64,000 nt of DNA from Actinophytocola sp035995025 (lineage in GTDB: Bacteria > Actinomycetota > Actinomycetes > Mycobacteriales > Pseudonocardiaceae): the NCBI GenBank assembly GCA_035995025.1, contig DASYKY010000079.1, positions 193,345 through 257,344 on the forward strand, in the 5' to 3' direction. The notes beneath the pieces are model-generated. The model ran no database searches. It worked only from the letters and a program-made list of their open reading frames with translations, and was not told the origin of the DNA. Within the stretch, counting starts at the first letter, position 1. The number at the start of each line of letters is the position of its first letter. The translations under genes were made by a program, and so were the position numbers. Below, piece by piece: positions 58,976-64,000 of the stretch.

Positions 58976-59757
58976 CAGTGCCGCCAGAAGAAGAACGCGT
59001 AGTTGCCCAGGTCCGCGAGGTCCCCGCTGCCGCCGACCGCGTTGTAGACCGTGTTGGAGACGTCGAAGAACACCGAGCTCACGCCGGGCAGGCCGATGAG
59101 GACGGCGAACAGGATCAGCGGGGCCCACGGCCGGGCCTTCTGGCCGAACCGCTGTGCCTCGGGGGACAGATACGGCTCGATCGCGCCCCACCCGTCCAGC
59201 CCCGGGATCGGGAGGATGTTCAGCACGAACGCCATGACCTGCAGCAGCGCCAGGAACGACAGCGCGCCGGCGAGCGGCAGGCTGGGGTCGAACGTGTTGA
59301 TCGAGAGGATCAGCAGCCCGCCGAGCACCAGGTTCGACAGCGGCCCGGCGAGCGAGACCATCGTCTCGACCGCCCGGGAGCGCAGGGAGTAGTGGTTGAT
59401 CCACACCGCGCCGCCGGGCAGCGGTATGCCGCCGATCGCCACGAAGATCAATGGCAGCACCAGGCTGAACACCGGGTCGGTGTAGCGGCGCGGGTCGAGG
59501 GTCAGGTAGCCCCTGATCCGTACCTCGTGGTCGCCGCCGCGATAGGCGACGTACGCGTGCCCGAACTCGTGCAGGCAAAGGGACACGCCCCAGCCGGCGA
59601 GCACGAGGACGAACGTCCCGGCGTTGACCGCGGCGCCCGGGCCGGTGAGGAAGTAGCTCTCCTCGTCCTGGCCGAACGCGATGAGGAAGGCGGCGCCGAC
59701 GGCCACCGCCAGGATGGCCAGGAACACCGGCGAAGGCCGGACCGCTGAACGCTGCAC
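58975..59757 (-). CDS. site-2-protease-like M50 metalloprotease
   Basis: A 260-residue polytopic membrane protein. It has H63-E64-F-G-H67 (zinc site) and a later NILPIPGLDGW motif with the third ligand Asp. The start is uncertain: GTG at 59757 or an ATG at 59805 (16 residues longer). This Rv-type M50 subgroup lacks PDZ domains. First gene of the operon leading into fbiA; substrate unknown. Confidence 0.85.
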   Translation of the reverse strand: MQRSAVRPSPVFLAILAVAVGAAFLIAFGQDEESYFLTGPGAAVNAGTFVLVLAGWGVSLCLHEFGHAYVAYRGGDHEVRIRGYLTLDPRRYTDPVFSLVLPLIFVAIGGIPLPGGAVWINHYSLRSRAVETMVSLAGPLSNLVLGGLLILSINTFDPSLPLAGALSFLALLQVMAFVLNILPIPGLDGWGAIEPYLSPEAQRFGQKARPWAPLILFAVLIGLPGVSSVFFDVSNTVYNAVGGSGDLADLGNYAFFFWRH

Positions 59758-59880
59758 GACACGAGTCTGCCAGCATCGGTTCCACCGCCGAGTCCGGTAG
59801 GTCATTTTCCCGGTGTGCAACAAGGTTGTTGAGCAATGTCCGGATGCCTCCATAGGGCATCACCCGGCCGGGTACTCGGC

Positions 59881-59909
59881 TTGACGCGCCGCGACTACAC
59901 GGGTGTAAT
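59881..59909 (+). promoter_or_regulatory. whiB2 promoter with palindrome over spacer/-10
   Basis: -35 TTGACG (59881-59886), 17-bp spacer, -10 TGTAAT (59904-59909). A palindrome TACAC-GG-GTGTA (59896-59907) overlaps the spacer and -10, a position suited to a repressor. About 80 nt of leader precede the whiB2 ATG. Confidence 0.6.
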
Positions 59910-59991
59910 CACATCGATGTCATTCGCTGGTTGAGATGGCGAGTGGTGTCCGCCAACCCGGGGAGCGCGAAAGGCGAGGAGGCGGACCGGC

Positions 59992-60312
59992 ATGCAGATG
60001 CAGGGAATAACCGACGGGAGTCAGGTCGTGGAGTGGGGGGAGCGGCCGAGCGAGGAGTTCGGCATGCTCGCCGACCTGTTCGACGACACCGAAGAGCAGG
60101 AATGGCAGGAGCGCGCGCTGTGCGCGCAAACCGATCCGGAGGCGTTCTTCCCCGAGAAGGGCGGCTCGACCCGCGAGGCCAAGCGCATCTGTCAGGGGTG
60201 TGAGGTGCGCTCGGAGTGCCTGGAGTACGCGCTGGCGCACGACGAACGGTTCGGTATCTGGGGCGGCCTGTCGGAGCGCGAGCGCCGCAAGCTGAAGAAG
60301 CGTGCCGTCTAG
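59992..60312 (+). CDS. whiB2: WhiB-family iron-sulfur regulator (WhiB2/WhmD type)
   Basis: A 106-residue regulator with the four cluster cysteines C44, C67, C70 and C76, the G-I-W-G-G turn (88-92) and a basic C-terminal tail (ERERRKLKKRAV). WhiB2 in mycobacteria and WhiB in Streptomyces control septation. ATG at 59992 has a GAGGAGG site; ATG at 59998 is also possible. Position after the F420 genes matches mycobacteria (Rv3260c). Confidence 0.95.
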   Translation: MQMQGITDGSQVVEWGERPSEEFGMLADLFDDTEEQEWQERALCAQTDPEAFFPEKGGSTREAKRICQGCEVRSECLEYALAHDERFGIWGGLSERERRKLKKRAV

Positions 60313-60401
60313 CCGTTACCCGGCCGAGACTTTTTCACGATCCGAAGTAGCTCTGGCCGTGCGCGACGTCGCGGGGGCGTCGTCCATGGCATGTTGTGGC
60401 C

Positions 60402-63400
60402 ATGCCCCGGTACGGCGCTCGCGGTAGCAGCCCGGTGCTGCGTACCGCACCGGTGCTGGCCGTGCTCGTCTGCCACGACGGTGCGGCATGGCTGCCCGAG
60501 GTACTGGCGACGCTGCGCTCGTCCGTGCCGCGGCCGCGGCACGTGCTGGCCGTCGACACCGGGTCGCTCGACGACACCCCGGCGCTGCTCGCCGAGGCCG
60601 CCGGGGACGACCTGCTCGACGGCGTGCTCACGCTCGACCGCCGCACCGGGTTCGCGGCCGCCGTGCACGAGGCGGTGTCGGTCGCGCTGGACCGCTGGGG
60701 CGACCCCGGCTCGTGGATCTGGGTGCTGCACGACGACTGCGCGCCCGAGCCGGGCTGCCTCGCGACGCTGCTGACCTCGGCCGACGCGTGGCCATCGGCC
60801 GGCGTGCTCGGTCCCCTCGCGCTGGACTGGGACGACCCGCGCCTCGTGGTCGAGGCCGGCCTGTCCACCGACGCCTCCGGGCACCGGCAGACCGGGATCG
60901 GACCGTCCGAACTGGACTGGAGCAGGCTGGGCCGCGGGCACGCCTACGAGCAGAGCACCGAGGTGCTCGCCGTGCCGTCGGCCGGCCTGCTCGTCCGCCG
61001 CAAGCTGTGGGAGCGGCTCGGCGGCTTCGACGCGGAGATCGCCTTGCTGCGCGAGGACATCGACTTCGGCTGGCGGGTGAACCGGGCGGGCTCGGTCGTG
61101 CTGTGCGTGCCGGCCGCGCGCATGCGGCACGTGCGTGCGATGCCGTCCCGGCTGCGCGGCGCGGAGGCCCGCACCCGCACGCTCGGCGGCCCGGTGCGCA
61201 CGCTCGACCGGGCGCTCGGGCTGCGCACGTTCCTGGTCAACTGCTCGGCTTTCTCGTTCCTCGTCGGCCTGCCGCGCCTCGCCGTGCTGTGCCCGCTGCG
61301 CGCGCTCGGCTTCGCGATGCAGCGGCGGCTCGACGACTGCCGCGCGGAGCTGGCCGCGCTCGGCTACCTGTTCGGCGGGCGCGCCGGGCTGCGCGCGGCG
61401 CGGGCCGCCCGGCGCCCGGCCGTCGAGGTCCGCAGCGTGCACGGGCTGTTCACCAGCCGGCTGACGCGGCTGCGCAACGCGCTGCGGGCCGGGGTCGCGA
61501 TCCTCGTGCGACGCAGGCTGCAGGCCGACGCCGCGCTCGGCAGGCTGCCCGAGCCGCGGAACCTCGACCCCACCTGGTTCACCCCCGGGCTCACCCCCGC
61601 CGAGGAGCCCGAGCCCGCGCGGCGGCCGGTCGGCCCGCAGGCGCTGCCCGCCGGCGTCACCGGCAGGCCGCGCCGGCACGCGGGCCTGCGCCCCCCGACC
61701 GCCGCGGTGGCCGTCGCGCTGCGGCTGCCCGACGTCGAGCTGCCGCACGGGGTGCGCCCGTCGCCCCGGCCGCGCCCGTCGCCGGTGCCGCGCGACGGCT
61801 CGGCGGTCGCCAAGCCGGATCTCGTGATCGTCTCGGTGGACCGGGCCCGGCTGGCCCGCCAGGTGCTGCTCTCGCCGCCGGTCGCGCTGGTCGTCGTGCT
61901 GCTCGGGCTGGGGCTGTGGGTCAACTCCGCGCGGCTGGGCACCGACCTCGCCGGCGGGCGGCTGCTGACCGCGCCGGACCTCGCCGCCGCGTGGTCGGAG
62001 TACCTCGCCACCTGGCACCCGGTGGCCGGCGGCACGGCGGCGCCCGCCCCGGCCGCGCTCGCGGTGCTCGGCGGGCTCGGCGTCGTGCTCGCCCCGGCGG
62101 GTGGTGTGCCCGCGGTGGTGGCGGTGCTGCTGCTGGGCGACCTGCCGCTGGCCGGGCTCGCCGCGTACGTCGCGACCCGCCGCATGCCGGTGGATCGCTG
62201 GGTACGAGCCCTGGTCGCGGCCGCGTACGCGCTGCTGCCGACCGCCACCGCGGCCGTGTCGCAGGGCAGGCTGGACGTGGTCGTCGCGCACGTCCTGCTG
62301 CCGCTCGTCACCGCGGGGATCGTGGCGCTGCTGGGGCGGGCGCGCACGGACTCGTCGCGCTGGCTGTCGATCGCGGCGGCCACCGCTTTCGGGCTCGCCG
62401 TGCTGGGTGCGTTCGCGCCGCTGGTGCACCTGCTGCTGGTCGGCTACGCGCTGGCCGGGTTCGTGCTGGTGCCGGGCAGGCGCGGGGACGGGCGGCGGCG
62501 GGTGACCGCGCTGTTCGTGCTCGTGCTGATGCCGCTCGCGCTGCTGCTGCCGTGGCCCGCCGTGCTGATCCAGCACCCGGGCGTCGTGCTGGCCGGCATC
62601 GGGGCGCAGGTCGCCCCGGTCGGCGCGTCGGTCGTGGAGCTGGTGAGCCTGGACCCGGGCGGGCCGGGCGCGTGGCCGTACGTTGGCGCGCTCGTGGTGG
62701 TCGCCGCGCTCGTGGCGCTGGTGCTGCGGCCGCGGCGGGCGCTGCTGCCCGGGCTCTCGCTCGCGCTGCTCGGCGGGCTCGCCGCCTGGCTCGTGCTCGC
62801 GGTCCCGGCCGTGCCGATCACCGGCGGGCCCGCACAGCCGGGGTGGGCCGGACCGGGGCTGCTGATGGCCGGCTGGGGGCTGCTGCTGACGGTGCTCGGC
62901 GCGTGCCGGGCCGGTGCGCGCGGGTCGCCCCGGCCGGCGGCCGGGTGGTCCGGGTACGGCGCGGGCGTGCGGATCGCCGCCGCGCTCGGCGTGCTCGGGG
63001 TCGCCGGGCTCGCCGCGGGTGCGGTGCTCGCCGGGCCGGCCGGGCCGCTGGACGACGAGCGGGAGCCGCTGCTGGCGAGCACGCTCGTGCGCGAGCTGTC
63101 GGTGACCGGCCGCTCGGTGTTGCTGCTGCCCCGCGACGACGTGCCGGCCCGGATGACGACCGGGCGCACGCCGCGCCTCGGCGACGACGACCTCGCTCCC
63201 GTCGACGACGGCACGAGCCTGGCCCGGCTCGCCGGGCAGCTCGGCGCCGGACCGGGCGCGGGCGGGACCGGCCGGTCGGCGCCGACCGAGCAGGGCGTGC
63301 GGGTGGCGGTCGCCGAGGCCGCGGCGGCGGGCGTGCTGTTCGTGGTGGCGTCGTCGGCGGACGAGGGCGCGCGGCTCACCGAGGCCGCGGGCGACCTGGT

Positions 63401-63863
63401 CGCGGCGGCGCCCGCGACGTCCGACGGGCGGCCGGTGCTGCGCCTGCAGCCGGCGGCCGGGCAGGTCACGCTGCTGTCCCCGGAGCAGGCGCGCCGCGCG
63501 ATCACGGCGAGCCCGCCGCCGACCGACCTCGGCGCGCCCGGCATCGTGCCGGTCGAGGCGTCCCCGCCGGCCGTGGCGGTGCGGGTGTCCGACGGCCCGG
63601 CCGGGCGGCTGCTGGTGATCGCCGCCGAGGAGGAGCCCGGCTGGCAGGCCACTGTGGACGGTGAGCCGGTGCCCGTGGTGCGGGCGTGGGGCCACCTGGT
63701 GGGCGTCTCGGTGCCGGTGCGCTCGGCGGACGTGCGGGTCGAGCAGCCGACGGCGCTGCGCAGCGTGCTGCTGCTCGTGCAAGCCGCGATGGTGCTGTTC
63801 GTGCTGCTGACCGCGATCCCGGGCCGGCGGAAGCCAGAGCCCGCGGCCACTCGCCCCCGATGA
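60402..63863 (+). CDS. giant membrane GT2 glycosyltransferase with polytopic C-terminal region
   Basis: A 1153-residue protein. Residues 1-250 are a GT-A GT2 domain (VLAVLVCHDGAAWLPEVL, VLHDDCAPEPG as DXD-like, and LREDIDFGWRVNRAG). A basic Pro/Arg linker runs to about 485. Residues 485-860 hold about ten hydrophobic helices like a lipid-linked-sugar glycosyltransferase, followed by a soluble Ala/Gly-rich extracytoplasmic domain and a last TM helix near the C-terminus. Envelope sugar transfer is inferred. Start ATG 60402 or GTG 60396. Confidence 0.85.
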   Translation: MPRYGARGSSPVLRTAPVLAVLVCHDGAAWLPEVLATLRSSVPRPRHVLAVDTGSLDDTPALLAEAAGDDLLDGVLTLDRRTGFAAAVHEAVSVALDRWGDPGSWIWVLHDDCAPEPGCLATLLTSADAWPSAGVLGPLALDWDDPRLVVEAGLSTDASGHRQTGIGPSELDWSRLGRGHAYEQSTEVLAVPSAGLLVRRKLWERLGGFDAEIALLREDIDFGWRVNRAGSVVLCVPAARMRHVRAMPSRLRGAEARTRTLGGPVRTLDRALGLRTFLVNCSAFSFLVGLPRLAVLCPLRALGFAMQRRLDDCRAELAALGYLFGGRAGLRAARAARRPAVEVRSVHGLFTSRLTRLRNALRAGVAILVRRRLQADAALGRLPEPRNLDPTWFTPGLTPAEEPEPARRPVGPQALPAGVTGRPRRHAGLRPPTAAVAVALRLPDVELPHGVRPSPRPRPSPVPRDGSAVAKPDLVIVSVDRARLARQVLLSPPVALVVVLLGLGLWVNSARLGTDLAGGRLLTAPDLAAAWSEYLATWHPVAGGTAAPAPAALAVLGGLGVVLAPAGGVPAVVAVLLLGDLPLAGLAAYVATRRMPVDRWVRALVAAAYALLPTATAAVSQGRLDVVVAHVLLPLVTAGIVALLGRARTDSSRWLSIAAATAFGLAVLGAFAPLVHLLLVGYALAGFVLVPGRRGDGRRRVTALFVLVLMPLALLLPWPAVLIQHPGVVLAGIGAQVAPVGASVVELVSLDPGGPGAWPYVGALVVVAALVALVLRPRRALLPGLSLALLGGLAAWLVLAVPAVPITGGPAQPGWAGPGLLMAGWGLLLTVLGACRAGARGSPRPAAGWSGYGAGVRIAAALGVLGVAGLAAGAVLAGPAGPLDDEREPLLASTLVRELSVTGRSVLLLPRDDVPARMTTGRTPRLGDDDLAPVDDGTSLARLAGQLGAGPGAGGTGRSAPTEQGVRVAVAEAAAAGVLFVVASSADEGARLTEAAGDLVAAAPATSDGRPVLRLQPAAGQVTLLSPEQARRAITASPPPTDLGAPGIVPVEASPPAVAVRVSDGPAGRLLVIAAEEEPGWQATVDGEPVPVVRAWGHLVGVSVPVRSADVRVEQPTALRSVLLLVQAAMVLFVLLTAIPGRRKPEPAATRPR

Positions 63864-64000
63864 CCCCGCGAGTCCAACGCCGGGACCCCGCGAGTCCGAC
63901 GCCGGGACCCCGCGAGTCCGACGCCGGGACCCCGCGAGTCCGACGCCGGGACCCCGCGAGTCCGACGCCGGGACCCCGCGAGTCCGACGCCGGGACCCCG
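63864..64000. repeat. 22-bp tandem repeat array running off the window
   Basis: Starting directly after the TGA of the giant glycosyltransferase, a 22-bp unit (63864-63885) is repeated six times without gaps to 63995 and continues past the window end. The first unit has AGTCCAAC, the other five AGTCCGAC. The first 16 bases equal those after lpdA (3095-3110). There are no spacers, so it is not a CRISPR. Confidence 0.9.

Noticed and set aside
60309..63782. 1157-codon minus-strand open frame
   Set aside because: Exact antisense of the giant GT2 gene; composition is Arg/Gly/Ala/Gln with no domain. It is a shadow of high third-position GC.
63864..64000. CRISPR array
   Set aside because: 22-bp units are directly contiguous with no spacers and no cas genes.

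Overview
High-GC actinobacterial chromosome of Pseudonocardiaceae type (closest in style to Amycolatopsis). The evidence is very high G+C, many GTG and TTG starts, a WhiB regulator, F420 genes, WXG100/PPE/EspG proteins, and the arabinogalactan linker genes rmlD, wbbL and manC. The gene order follows, as a broken but recognisable series, the Mycobacterium tuberculosis stretch from Rv3303c (lpdA) to Rv3260c (whiB2), with lineage-specific islands between the shared blocks. Homology statements rest on recalled family features; no database was searched.

Layout. 1-1.6 kb: end of an M20 amidohydrolase, two tiny Cys-containing proteins and a gamma-glutamylcyclotransferase-like gene. 1.7-7.4 kb: lpdA and the glycerol block glpFK/glpD. 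7.4-11.6 kb: island with a truncated monooxygenase, a type VII partner/PPE-like/EspG set and two DUF1707 membrane proteins. 11.6-19.9 kb: acyl-CoA carboxylase block (accA3, maf, accE, accD, birA) interrupted by an MFS exporter, then a bPH2 membrane protein. 19.9-28.5 kb: accessory island with mvaB, GNAT, cbiZ, a type VII TNT toxin-immunity cassette, hisN and a two-component system. 28.5-34.8 kb: CPBP protein, two tandem GtrA flippase-like genes, a very unusual sigma/anti-sigma/sensor fusion, a gene of unknown function and an amidohydrolase. 35-40.3 kb: GT87 mannosyltransferase-like gene, purK-purE, fadE25, a broken kinase and a TIGR03089 gene. 40.3-55.1 kb: cell-envelope block (two LCP ligases, rmlB, rmlD, six glycosyltransferases including wbbL, and manC). 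55.1-64 kb: alkA, the NUDIX-fbiB-fbiA-M50 operon (coenzyme F420), whiB2 and a giant GT2 membrane glycosyltransferase.

Regulation. At least eleven genes have a TAnnnT -10 hexamer ending 6-8 nt before the start codon, with no Shine-Dalgarno sequence, so they are probably leaderless. Two divergent pairs (24 and 33 bp between start codons) have interlocked -10 elements.

The most striking signal is a composite element present six times at four intergenic loci (about 947, 34925, 45355-45583 and 56161). Each copy has TTGTCCACA (twice, exactly 19 bp apart, at three loci), then 38-40 nt to a TAnnnT hexamer. That hexamer is preceded at 8 bp by a match to the mycobacterial DNA-damage promoter motif TTGTCRGTG-N8-TANNNT. 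About 5-7 nt after the hexamer comes a GGGG/CCCC palindrome. Most copies do not point at an annotated gene. Other repeat families flank stop codons (3095-3206 and 63864-64000) or lie in tandem (20860-21092).

No rRNA, tRNA, CRISPR array, insertion sequence or prophage was seen. With the starts chosen here, no gap between genes exceeds about 285 bp.
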